This document shows positions 38,348 to 46,520 of a DNA stretch of 64,000 nucleotides, piece by piece (positions within the stretch are counted from its first letter, which is position 1; every line of letters starts with the position of its first letter). Position numbers and translations under genes: made by a program. The notes beneath the pieces were generated by a model. The model made no database searches. It saw only the letters and a list, made by a program, of their open reading frames with translations, and was not told the origin of the DNA. Origin of the DNA: Oleispirillum sp963668495 (GTDB lineage: Bacteria > Pseudomonadota > Alphaproteobacteria > Rhodospirillales > Rhodospirillaceae); assembly GCA_963668495.1 (NCBI GenBank), contig OY764545.1, positions 372,001-436,000 of the forward strand, given 5' to 3'.

Positions 38348-39313
38348 ATGGATCAGGTCATCAGTGTATTCGCCCCGATTTTCAGCATCACCTTACTTGG
38401 GTATGTTTGCGGTCGTTTAAAGCTGTTGGGCGATACGGGACCAAAGGTTTTGTCGCGTTTTGTATTTTTCGTCGCCATGCCGCCGCTGATTTTCATTACA
38501 CTGGCAACCCGCAAACCTGAAGAAATCGCCCATTGGAATTATATGCTGTCGTACTTTACGGCGATTACTGCGGCGGCCCTGATCTTTCTGGCGATCAATC
38601 GGTTGTGGTTCCGAGAAAAAGGGGCCGAGCTTTCCCTTGGCATTTTCACATCCGTTAACGGCAACGCCGGATACCTTGGCATCCCCATTTGCATGTATGC
38701 CTTCGGGTCACCCCTGCCCGCCATTTTGGTCACGGTTATTCACATGGTCTACGTGTATCCGGTCCTTCTGACGTGGATTGAATTGGACCTTGCCAAACGC
38801 AATGGCGCTCCGATTAGTTCCAAACTTGGAAAACTGGCACGGGTTTTCACGGTTGTTTTCAAGAATCCGGTTTTGCTTGCAACTTTCCTTGGTGTTGCAG
38901 TGGTCGCCACAGGGCTGGAACTCCCCGCATGGACCATACGCACCTGTCACTTGTTGGGGGATGGGGCAATCCCGGCAGCGGTTTTTGCCCTTGGTGTTAC
39001 ACTGTCGGAAAAAGGCACCGAAACCGCAGGAGCCGAACTGTCACAGATTGCGTTCAGCTCCATGGTCAAAATGGTGCTGATGCCCATATTGGCCTATGGC
39101 TTTGGTCATTACGTGTTTGGCCTGAATGGAACGTGGCTTGCCATGCTGGTCTTCGTTGCCGCACTGCCGTCACCGAAAAATGCATTCATTTTGGCGCAAA
39201 GCTACGGCATCTATGTGCGCCGTGCAGCCATGACGGTCATGCTGACCACTGTGGCCTCGGCAATTACGCTGCCTTTGGTGCTTTACGCATTTGACGGCCT
39301 ATCCGCCCCGTAA
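38348..39313 (+). CDS. AEC-family (auxin efflux carrier-like) transporter
   Basis: A 321-residue hydrophobic protein with about ten membrane segments and the AEC layout of two five-helix halves: FAPIFSITLLGYVCGRLKLL at the start, TSVNGNAGYLGIPICMYAFG with the conserved Asn/Gly, and PSPKNAFILAQSYG in the second half. Family members export small acids such as malate or malonate, or remain unassigned, so the substrate cannot be stated. ATG 38348 follows AGGAG by nine bases. An in-frame start at 38306 is less likely. Its 3' end overlaps that of the convergent ptsP gene by 31 bases. Confidence 0.85.
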   Translation: MDQVISVFAPIFSITLLGYVCGRLKLLGDTGPKVLSRFVFFVAMPPLIFITLATRKPEEIAHWNYMLSYFTAITAAALIFLAINRLWFREKGAELSLGIFTSVNGNAGYLGIPICMYAFGSPLPAILVTVIHMVYVYPVLLTWIELDLAKRNGAPISSKLGKLARVFTVVFKNPVLLATFLGVAVVATGLELPAWTIRTCHLLGDGAIPAAVFALGVTLSEKGTETAGAELSQIAFSSMVKMVLMPILAYGFGHYVFGLNGTWLAMLVFVAALPSPKNAFILAQSYGIYVRRAAMTVMLTTVASAITLPLVLYAFDGLSAP

Positions 39314-41097
39314 CCATAGACTCGGTTAAAATCAGCGACAATTGCGCGAATTCGTGTCACATCGGCTTCGCGCAAGACCGCCTGAACCAACGCCCGCGCA
39401 TCGGCACCTTCCAGTCTGCGGATACATTCCTTGATTTGCAGCATGTTGGACGGAGCCATGGACAATTCCGAAATCCCCATCCCAACCAGCAATCCGGTAA
39501 ACCGCAAATCCCCGGCGACCTCACCACAAATTGATACCGGCACCCCTACCCGACGCGCGGCCTCGGCAGTGAAATGAATCAATCGCAGCACAGCTGGGTG
39601 CATACTATCATACAGGTAGGAAACCTGTTCATCTGCCCGATCAATCGCCAATGTATACTGTGTCAGATCATTGGTCCCTACCGACATAAAGTCAGCTTCC
39701 CGTGCTATGGCATCCGCATTCAGGGCAGCTCCCGGAACTTCAATCATGACGCCAAGTGGCGGCAATGTGGACGGCACTTCAACCCCTTCAGCCCGGAGGC
39801 GATCAAACACCGCGACAAAATGCTCCCGGCATTCCCGCAACTCTTCCAAGGTTGCAATCATCGGCAACAAAACCCGAACCGGACCATGAACAGCGGCACG
39901 AATTGCGGCCTCAAACTGGGTTCGCAGAAGCTCAGGCCGCGCCAATGACAACCGGACAGCCCGCAACCCCATGGCCGGATTTGTCCCAATATCCAAGGCC
40001 ACAACTTTTGGCAACTTATCCCCGCCCACATCAAGGGTGCGGAAGGTTACGGGTAAGCCTCCCATGCGTTCCATAACGCTTTTCAGAACCTGATACTGTT
40101 CATCCGCCGTCGGCAGAGTATCTCGGTTCATATACAGGAACTCGGAACGGAACAGACCAATGCCATCCGCCCCAACAACAACGGCTGAGCTGGTTTCGTC
40201 GGGCCGCTCAATATTGGCCTGTAAGGTCACACGCTGACCATCCCGCGTGATCGCAGGCAGTGCCCGCAATCGATGCAAGGAGCGGGATCGACGCAAGGAT
40301 TCAGCCCGCCAACTGCGATACTGAATCATTTGCTCCTGCGTCGGGTTCAAAATCACCCGCCCCGTGGTGCCATCAACAATAACCGTACATCCCGCGCCCA
40401 TTTGCTGGGTCAGGTCTTTCACCCCAACGACAGCCGGTATTCCCAAAGACCGGGCCATAATCGCCGTGTGGCTGGCAATGCCGCCATATTCCGTTGCAAA
40501 CGCCGCCACCCGATCCGGGGCCATTTGCGCCGTATCAGCCGGGGTTAATTCATCCGCCAAAATCACGGATTGTCGCGGCAGATCACCGAACCCCACATCA
40601 TCCTGATGGCCCAAACGCCGCAACAGCCGCATTCCCAAGTCCCGGACATCATCGGCACGGGCGGCAAGGTACTCGTCGGTCATGGCGGCAAACGCCTGCA
40701 CCAGCTCGTCAATCTGATGCTTGATTGCGGCCTCAGCATTGACCTTACGGCTGGCAATCCATGCCTCTACCCCACGGACAAGGCGGGATCGTTCCAGCAT
40801 GTGGGTATGTGCTTCAAGGATAAACGAGGCTTCTTCCGCTGCTTCGGGCGGCAGGCGACTGGTATCTTCGCGAATCTGTTTCAGGTCATCCATGACCTGT
40901 TGCACGGCAATGCGGAAGCGGTCGATTTCCGGTAAAATCCGATCTTCCGCAATAGAGTATTCAACAACTGACAACGCTCCCGTTTCATGGACATACGCAA
41001 TGCCCATGGCAATGCCCGCGCTGACTCCTACACCTTCAAGGATGCGCATGGGCAATTCGGGAATCGGTTGGTCGTCAATCCTCATAGAACTTCTCAT
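39283..41097 (-). CDS. ptsP: PTS enzyme I (PEP-protein phosphotransferase)
   Basis: Enzyme I takes phosphate from PEP to HPr. The N-terminal HPr-binding and phospho-His part has YGGIASHTAIMARSLGIPAVVG, with the active His. The PEP-binding domain has DGIGLFRSEFLYMNRD, MGLRAVRLSL and SICGEVAGDLRFTGLLVGMG, which includes the conserved Cys. The usual N-terminal GAF domain of nitrogen EI is absent, so at 604 residues it is of sugar-type length. The start is given at 41097; ATG 41085, with GAGAAG before it, is equally possible. It overlaps the end of the HPr gene. Confidence 0.93.
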   Translation of the reverse strand: MRSSMRIDDQPIPELPMRILEGVGVSAGIAMGIAYVHETGALSVVEYSIAEDRILPEIDRFRIAVQQVMDDLKQIREDTSRLPPEAAEEASFILEAHTHMLERSRLVRGVEAWIASRKVNAEAAIKHQIDELVQAFAAMTDEYLAARADDVRDLGMRLLRRLGHQDDVGFGDLPRQSVILADELTPADTAQMAPDRVAAFATEYGGIASHTAIMARSLGIPAVVGVKDLTQQMGAGCTVIVDGTTGRVILNPTQEQMIQYRSWRAESLRRSRSLHRLRALPAITRDGQRVTLQANIERPDETSSAVVVGADGIGLFRSEFLYMNRDTLPTADEQYQVLKSVMERMGGLPVTFRTLDVGGDKLPKVVALDIGTNPAMGLRAVRLSLARPELLRTQFEAAIRAAVHGPVRVLLPMIATLEELRECREHFVAVFDRLRAEGVEVPSTLPPLGVMIEVPGAALNADAIAREADFMSVGTNDLTQYTLAIDRADEQVSYLYDSMHPAVLRLIHFTAEAARRVGVPVSICGEVAGDLRFTGLLVGMGISELSMAPSNMLQIKECIRRLEGADARALVQAVLREADVTRIRAIVADFNRVYGYGADRPSNA

Positions 41098-41356
41098 TCA
41101 CTAGCTGACACAGTGCATCAAGGGCTTCGCTTGCCTGTCGTCCGGTGGCAGACATGTGAATGGTGCTGCCTGTACTGGCCGCCAACATCATCAACCCCAT
41201 AATCGATTCGCCACTGACGGATTGCCCGCTTTTTGATACCTCAACACGGGCATCAAATTCTGCTGCCAACTTCACAAACTTTGCCGCCGCACGCGCGTGC
41301 AAACCGCGCACGTTTTGAATCACTACATCACGTACATTCGGACTTCCCGCAGTCAA
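41075..41356 (-). CDS. Phosphocarrier protein HPr
   Basis: The 93-residue protein has the active His in NVRGLHARAAAKFVKLA and the regulatory Ser in SGQSVSGESIMGLMMLAAS, the target of HPr kinase (encoded nearby). An Asp/Glu surface and a VNEKFYED tail close the domain. It follows the EIIA gene and overlaps ptsP. In alphaproteobacteria this HPr works in regulatory phosphorylation and not in sugar uptake, because no sugar permease is linked. Confidence 0.93.
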   Translation of the reverse strand: MTAGSPNVRDVVIQNVRGLHARAAAKFVKLAAEFDARVEVSKSGQSVSGESIMGLMMLAASTGSTIHMSATGRQASEALDALCQLVNEKFYED

Positions 41357-41407
41357 TGCCGGGTCTCCTTACAGAAAAATGGGTACCTGCGCGCACAAGG
41401 CGAGGCA

Positions 41408-41809
41408 TCAGCTTTGTGACAGCAACTTGGATGCCACGTTAATATATTTCCGGCCTGCTTCCTGTGCATTCACGACCGCATCCATCAGCGGTTCCGTTGT
41501 GCGAACCGTCGCAAGCTTGACCAACATGGGCAAATTGACCCCGGCGATAACCTCAATGTTGGTTTTGTCCATAATGGAAATTGCAAGGTTGGACGGTGTT
41601 CCACCGAACATATCCGTCAGGATGACCGCGCCGTCACCAACATCCACGTCCGCGACACTGTCCATAATATCCTGACGACGGCGTTCCATATCGTCTTCCG
41701 GCCCTATGCACACCGCCTGAACCTGTTCCTGCGGTCCGACCACATGTTCCATGGCAGATACCAGCTCCTTCGCCAGATCCCCATGAGTAACCAGTACCAT
41801 GCCAATCAT
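41408..41809 (-). CDS. PTS EIIA component, mannose/fructose-type (PtsM/EIIA-Man)
   Basis: This 133-residue protein is an EIIA domain of the Man family. The phospho-His lies in MVLVTHGDLAKELVSAME, and VILTDMFGGTPSNLAISIM is the hallmark loop. No EIIB, EIIC or EIID gene is linked, so it is likely an incomplete regulatory phosphorelay: EI, HPr and EIIA. It is separated from HPr by 51 bases and lies downstream of rapZ. Confidence 0.92.
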   Translation of the reverse strand: MIGMVLVTHGDLAKELVSAMEHVVGPQEQVQAVCIGPEDDMERRRQDIMDSVADVDVGDGAVILTDMFGGTPSNLAISIMDKTNIEVIAGVNLPMLVKLATVRTTEPLMDAVVNAQEAGRKYINVASKLLSQS

Positions 41810-41889
41810 ACAGTGCTCTCTTTCATCCCCTAACGGACGATATCAACACCCTGCTTAACGGCAGGTGAACCGATATCGAACGTGACCGA

Positions 41890-42822
41890 TTATTTGTCGG
41901 CCTGTTGTTGTTCGGCCTTATGTCCATCATCGATTTGCAGTTCCCGATGTCGGACAGATACTTCGTGGTTCTGCTCCCGCAGCCAAAGGCCCAAACGTTC
42001 TGCAACAAAAACTGACCGATGCCGTCCCCCCGTGCATCCAACTGCCAAGGTCAAATAGCTTTTTCCCTCAGCACGATAACGCGGCAGCAGCGGCCGAAGC
42101 AAGGTTTCCAGATTCGCGATAAAAGACGCAAAATCCGGGTCTTCAGCAATGTAATTCTGTACATCGTGTTCCCGTCCGGTGCAATCCCGTAAGGCCTCAT
42201 CATAGTAAGGGTTACGCAAAAACCGCACATCAAACACAAGGTCTGCCTCACGCGGGATCCCACGGCGGAACGAAAAGGACACCACAAACACATGCAGATC
42301 TATCCCCGTATCACCATATTTGGCAGCCAGCATGTTGCGCAGGGTATTGGACGGCAGCTCTGTCGTATCAATCAGATCACTGGCATGGCTCCGCAAGGGC
42401 GCAAGGATTTCCCGCTCCAACATAATGCCATCCACCAGCGGACGATCCATCGCCAGCGGATGCCGCCGTCGGGTTTCCGTATAGCGTCGTTGCAATGCCA
42501 CATCGTCGCAGTCCAGAAACAAAATGCGAGAGTGGACACCGTTGGCTTGTTCGATATGAGCCAACAATTTGCGAATCGCATCCGCTTCAAAATCCCGAGT
42601 TCGAATGTCCAAACCGATCGCCAAAGGCCGCCGGGCCGGAAGATAGTCTTCCGCACCTTCCGGGGCTTCGGAAATAATGGCACCGACCAACGACAAAGGA
42701 ATATTGTCGATTGCCTCGTACCCCAGATCCTCAAGCGTTCTGAGAGTGACGCTTTTCCCGGCACCGGACATTCCCGTGACCACAACGATGTCCCGTCCCA
42801 ATCCGGTTGTTTGCAATGACAT
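41890..42822 (-). CDS. rapZ: RNase adapter protein RapZ (YvcJ/YhbJ family)
   Basis: RapZ binds nucleotides; in gammaproteobacteria it controls GlmS through small RNAs. The P-loop is VVTGMSGAGKSVTLRTLEDLG, followed by EAIDNIPLSL, both family signatures. The C-terminal domain has SFSFRRGIPREADLVFDVRFLRNPYYDEALR and VGCTGGRHRSVFVAERL. Length is 310 residues (E. coli 284), with a C-terminal extension rich in Gln and Lys. It lies between hprK and EIIA, the common alphaproteobacterial order. Confidence 0.95.
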   Translation of the reverse strand: MSLQTTGLGRDIVVVTGMSGAGKSVTLRTLEDLGYEAIDNIPLSLVGAIISEAPEGAEDYLPARRPLAIGLDIRTRDFEADAIRKLLAHIEQANGVHSRILFLDCDDVALQRRYTETRRRHPLAMDRPLVDGIMLEREILAPLRSHASDLIDTTELPSNTLRNMLAAKYGDTGIDLHVFVVSFSFRRGIPREADLVFDVRFLRNPYYDEALRDCTGREHDVQNYIAEDPDFASFIANLETLLRPLLPRYRAEGKSYLTLAVGCTGGRHRSVFVAERLGLWLREQNHEVSVRHRELQIDDGHKAEQQQADK

Positions 42823-42844
42823 ACCCGCGCCCTTGTCCCGTGGA

Positions 42845-43318
42845 TTATCGAATCACCGAACGTCGCCCCAATGCGACGTCCAGTGCCAGCTCAACCACCA
42901 TGGGAGCCGATGCCGCGAATCCATACACCTGAACTGAGGGAACCTCAACCGCGCACAGGTGACAAGTTGTTTGATCCGGCAATCGCTCTAAATCATCAGG
43001 GGTGGACACCAAATCCACAACCAGAGCCACAGGATAGCCATCATCGGAATGCACGGCACCGGGAATAGTGACAACCCCAAGGCCGCGTACTTCCATCAAT
43101 CCGGCGATGGTTGGTGGAGGAAAAGCGTGCACCCAAAATCCGCTTTGCTGCAGGCGTGTCTGGTCGTCGGACAACAGACGCGCCCCCCGATCAAGCAGGC
43201 GTAAAGCTAGATCCGATTTGCCCGAGCCAGAGTCTCCCCGTATTAAGACCGCGTGATCCTGCATCACCACACTGGATGCATGAATCATGGCAGATACAGG
43301 CGCTTCGTCGGTTTCCAT
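42845..43318 (-). CDS. hprK: HPr kinase/phosphorylase, short form
   Basis: HprK phosphorylates the regulatory Ser of HPr with ATP. The catalytic P-loop GDSGSGKSDLALRLLDRG is present with RLLSDDQTRL after it, and MEVRGLGVVTIPG matches the family motif (EIRGLGI). It has only 157 residues, against about 310 in Bacillus, because the N-terminal domain is missing. That short form is the norm in alphaproteobacteria. A sensor kinase/regulator pair (ChvG/ChvI) usually precedes it in that class but is not here. Confidence 0.93.
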   Translation of the reverse strand: METDEAPVSAMIHASSVVMQDHAVLIRGDSGSGKSDLALRLLDRGARLLSDDQTRLQQSGFWVHAFPPPTIAGLMEVRGLGVVTIPGAVHSDDGYPVALVVDLVSTPDDLERLPDQTTCHLCAVEVPSVQVYGFAASAPMVVELALDVALGRRSVIR

Positions 43319-43361
43319 AGCCGATACCTCCTGTTTTTGGCATCAAAATGAGGCATAAAGT

Positions 43362-43823
43362 CTACCGGGCACCGACCCCACGGACTTCAACCTGAATATC
43401 CACACTCCCAGCATTGGCAAACTGCAAAGTCACCGGAATGATTTCCCCTTGTGCCAATGGTTGATGCAATCCGATGAACATCACATGCAGGCCGCCGGGC
43501 TGCAAAACAGCCGTACCATTTGCCGGAATTGTAATGCTGTCCACCTTACGCATCCGCATGACGCCATTGTCGTGAATGTGTGTGTGCAGTTCCACCACTT
43601 TGGACACCGTTGCCGAGGCAGACACCAAGGTGTCATCCTGATTTGATGCATTGGCAATGGTCATGAATGCCGCCCCGGCCCGCGCCATCCCGGCGGAAGC
43701 CCGCGCCCACGGGCCATCAATGGTCAGACCACCGACAGTCACACTCCCTGCAAAGGCTTGCCCTGCCTGCATCAGCAAAAACATACATGCGGCGATCACA
43801 AGGCTACGAAAAGTTTTCAACAT
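43362..43823 (-). CDS. PCuAC-family periplasmic copper chaperone
   Basis: The 153-residue precursor has a signal peptide (residues 1-25, cleavage after AFA). PCuAC proteins bind Cu(I) by a H(M)X10MX21HXM pattern. Here VELHTHIHDNGVMRMRKVDSI supplies the first ligands and GGLHVMFIGL the last His and Met. They deliver copper to the CuA site of cytochrome oxidase. Usually a Sco/SenC gene or a TonB receptor is near. None is seen, as it stands between hprK and pckG. Orientation is the same as hprK, with a 43-base gap. Confidence 0.9.
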   Translation of the reverse strand: MLKTFRSLVIAACMFLLMQAGQAFAGSVTVGGLTIDGPWARASAGMARAGAAFMTIANASNQDDTLVSASATVSKVVELHTHIHDNGVMRMRKVDSITIPANGTAVLQPGGLHVMFIGLHQPLAQGEIIPVTLQFANAGSVDIQVEVRGVGAR

Positions 43824-44001
43824 ACCTGCCCCCTGCTTTTCATACGAAACGACGTTGAAGGGTGTAGCTTGTCATAAATTTACTGCTACTGCCTCGAAAA
43901 ATGAGGTTCCCTCATCAATTTCATATTTGGAAATTCAAGGCCATGATTGCGGCCCTACGGCAATTCAAGTGACTCTAAGGATGGTAACGAACGGAGCCAA
44001 T

Positions 44002-44037
44002 ATAAAGCCCCCTTTCCGTTAAGAATGGGGGCTTTAT
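44002..44037 (-). terminator. Terminator of pckG
   Basis: An 11-bp perfect stem ATAAAGCCCCC/GGGGGCTTTAT with a 14-base loop, 23 bases after the pckG stop. The T-run on the minus strand is short, so efficiency is uncertain. The rest of the 43824-44060 gap contains nothing I recognise. Confidence 0.75.
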
Positions 44038-44060
44038 GACAATTTTTCCGAAACAGATTA

Positions 44061-45887
44061 TTATTCTGCGGCACACCAAACATCAGGAGCCTTACGGACC
44101 CGATCTTCAAAGTTTTGGCATTCTTTTTCCATTTCCGGCGGTAAACGATCACCAAAGCGTGCAAAGTGCTCTTGGATTTCTTTGACTTCTGCCAGAGCCT
44201 CTGCTTTGCGGATGTTCGTGATGGTCCTGAATTGCTCTTCAGTGAACTCCAACCCCTTCCATTCGATGTCCTCATATTTCGGCATCAAACCGATTGGGCT
44301 ATCTGCAGCACCTACTTTGCCATTTACACGGTCCACAACCCACTTCAAAACGCGCATGTTCTGACCAAAACCGGGCCAGATATACTTGCCGTTATCGTCT
44401 TTGCGGAACCAGTTAACGCGATAAATTTTTGGCAGTTTGTAGCCGTCAAGCTGCCCCATCTTGACCCAATGCGCCCAATAGCTCCCCATGTGGTAACCCA
44501 TGAACGGCAACATGGCAAACGGGTCACGCCGGATCGCTGCCTGACCGATTGCGGCAGCCGTGGCTTCGGACCCCATGGTGGCAGCCATGAACACGCCATG
44601 GTTCCAGTCATAGGCTTCATAAGCCAGCGGATAGATTTTGGACAAACGACCGCCAAACAGGAATGCGGAAATCGGAACACCCGCAGGATCTTCCCATGCC
44701 GGGTCGATAGTCGGACACTGACCTGCCGGAGCAGTGAAACGGCTGTTCGGATGTGCGCCGGGGGCATCACTGGCCGGGGTCCAATCGTTGCCCTTCCAGT
44801 CGATCCCATGGGCCGGCGGCTCACCATCCATGCCTTCCCACCACACATCGCCATCGTCAGTCAGCACCACGTTGGTGTAGATACAGTTACCCTGTTTCAA
44901 AGTTTCCATAGCCATGGCATTGGACGCATAGGATGTCCCCGGTGCCACACCAAAGAAACCATACTCTGGATTGATGGCGCGCAAAGTGCCATCCGGTCCC
45001 GGTTTGATCCATGCGATATCATCGCCAACGGTCCAGACTTTCCAACCTTCGAAACCTTCCGGTGGCTCCAGCATAGCAAGGTTGGTTTTGCCACAAGCCG
45101 ACGGGAATGCAGCGGCTACGTAGGTTTTTTCGCCTTCCGGGCTTTCCAAGCCAAGGATCAGCATGTGCTCTGCCAGCCAGCCTTCATCGCGGGCCATGGT
45201 GGACGCAATACGCAGAGCCAAACATTTCTTACCCAGAAGGGCATTACCGCCATACCCGGACCCGTAAGACCAGATTTCGCGCGTTTCTGGATAGTGAACG
45301 ATGTACTTATTGGCAATATCGCCTTCACACGGCCACGGCACATCTTCCTGTCCCGGTTCCAGTGGCGCACCAACGGAATGCACGCACGGAATAAAATCGC
45401 CGTCGCCCAACACATCAAGAACTTTTTGCCCCATACGGGTCATGATGCGCTGATTGGTAACCACGTACGCAGAATCCGTAACCTGCACCCCAATATGAGC
45501 AATCGGTGAGCCTAATGGCCCCATAGAGAAGGGAATGACGTACATGGTCCGCCCCTTCATACATCCATCGAAACGCTCATTCAGAATGCCGCGCATCTTA
45601 GCCGGATCCATCCAGTTATTGGTTGGGCCAGCGTCTGCCTCGTTTTCGGAACAGATAAAGGTGCGTTCCTCAACCCGTGCAACATCACTGGGATGCGAAC
45701 GCGCAAGGTAGCTGTTCGGGCGTTTCTCTTCATTTAGTTTTGTGTAAACACCGGCATCGACCAATTCCTGACACAGACGGTCATACTCTTCTTCTGAACC
45801 GTCGACCCAATACACTTGGTCCGGTTTACACAACGCAACCATTTCGTCGACCCAAGCCAGCAGCTTTGCATTCTTGGTGTTGCTCAT
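44061..45887 (-). CDS. pckG: Phosphoenolpyruvate carboxykinase, GTP type
   Basis: The GTP enzyme converts oxaloacetate to PEP and CO2. It shows the family P-loop in AAAFPSACGKTNLAML, the substrate loop SYGSGYGGNALLGKKCLALRIAS, and the Arg-rich PGTSYASNAMA segment. Length is 608 residues, typical for GTP-PEPCK and unlike the 530 of ATP-PEPCK. GAGG precedes ATG 45887. It is transcribed away from the ATP-type pckA, which begins 633 bases beyond. Having both unrelated isozymes side by side is uncommon. Confidence 0.97.
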   Translation of the reverse strand: MSNTKNAKLLAWVDEMVALCKPDQVYWVDGSEEEYDRLCQELVDAGVYTKLNEEKRPNSYLARSHPSDVARVEERTFICSENEADAGPTNNWMDPAKMRGILNERFDGCMKGRTMYVIPFSMGPLGSPIAHIGVQVTDSAYVVTNQRIMTRMGQKVLDVLGDGDFIPCVHSVGAPLEPGQEDVPWPCEGDIANKYIVHYPETREIWSYGSGYGGNALLGKKCLALRIASTMARDEGWLAEHMLILGLESPEGEKTYVAAAFPSACGKTNLAMLEPPEGFEGWKVWTVGDDIAWIKPGPDGTLRAINPEYGFFGVAPGTSYASNAMAMETLKQGNCIYTNVVLTDDGDVWWEGMDGEPPAHGIDWKGNDWTPASDAPGAHPNSRFTAPAGQCPTIDPAWEDPAGVPISAFLFGGRLSKIYPLAYEAYDWNHGVFMAATMGSEATAAAIGQAAIRRDPFAMLPFMGYHMGSYWAHWVKMGQLDGYKLPKIYRVNWFRKDDNGKYIWPGFGQNMRVLKWVVDRVNGKVGAADSPIGLMPKYEDIEWKGLEFTEEQFRTITNIRKAEALAEVKEIQEHFARFGDRLPPEMEKECQNFEDRVRKAPDVWCAAE

Positions 45888-46520
45888 GAATTACCTCGAT
45901 GTCGTTAAATGTTGACCACTCCGCTACCCTATAGATGCAGCAGCGATAGAGCACTACTTTGCCTCAATGCGTGCAAAAAATTCCCTAATTTGGTGAATTT
46001 TCCTCATCCGAAACCATCCAAAGCCTACCCTCCTTCCGCATCTTCGGCAAGCCAGCACAACACAAAAACATGCAGAACTTGCGCAGAAAAAACACGCGGG
46101 AATACTTTTACAAACAAAACACACCACTAGAGAGTGTCAAGCAGCCAAAAAAATACGCAAAGAAAAAAATCCACATGGGCACAAAAAGACTCAACCGCCC
46201 ATAAGCGGACAAAACTTCAGAACCGTATTTTTGTAGTTGGTTATTCGAAAAGAAAGATACAAGGAATCATCTACCCATTCAGACCTTCATCGCGCCCTTC
46301 CCCAAACATGGCAGCAGTACCATGAATTATGTGCGCTGATATTGCCTCTTATCCCATGACAATGTTGGGCAACTATTGCTTACATGTTTTCTAACCACAT
46401 ATTGGTAGTCTTTGTTCGCTGCGCCCGATCATCCAAGCCCATAGCCTCGGCATCAGACAAAGCGATCATTTTGAATGTGGTGCGACATGCGTCGCGAATT
46501 TAACCTCGGGAGAAGGTCAC
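45888..46520. other. Long intergenic region between pckG and pckA, no gene seen
   Basis: This 633-base AT-rich gap must hold the promoters of both divergent genes. I found no convincing long ORF, tRNA, terminator or riboswitch. Only stop-riddled frames of up to about 70 codons without a recognised product occur. A weak promoter-like pair is TTGCTT at 46377 followed 17 bases later by ATATTG, but this is not strong enough to call. Confidence 0.5.

Noticed and set aside
44166..45509. A 447-codon frame antisense to pckG
   Set aside because: Same reason as above: the sense strand is an unmistakable GTP-type PEP carboxykinase.
45888..46520. Short open frames in the pckG-pckA gap
   Set aside because: Frames of 60 to 75 codons have no ribosome site or recognised family and look like AT-rich noise.
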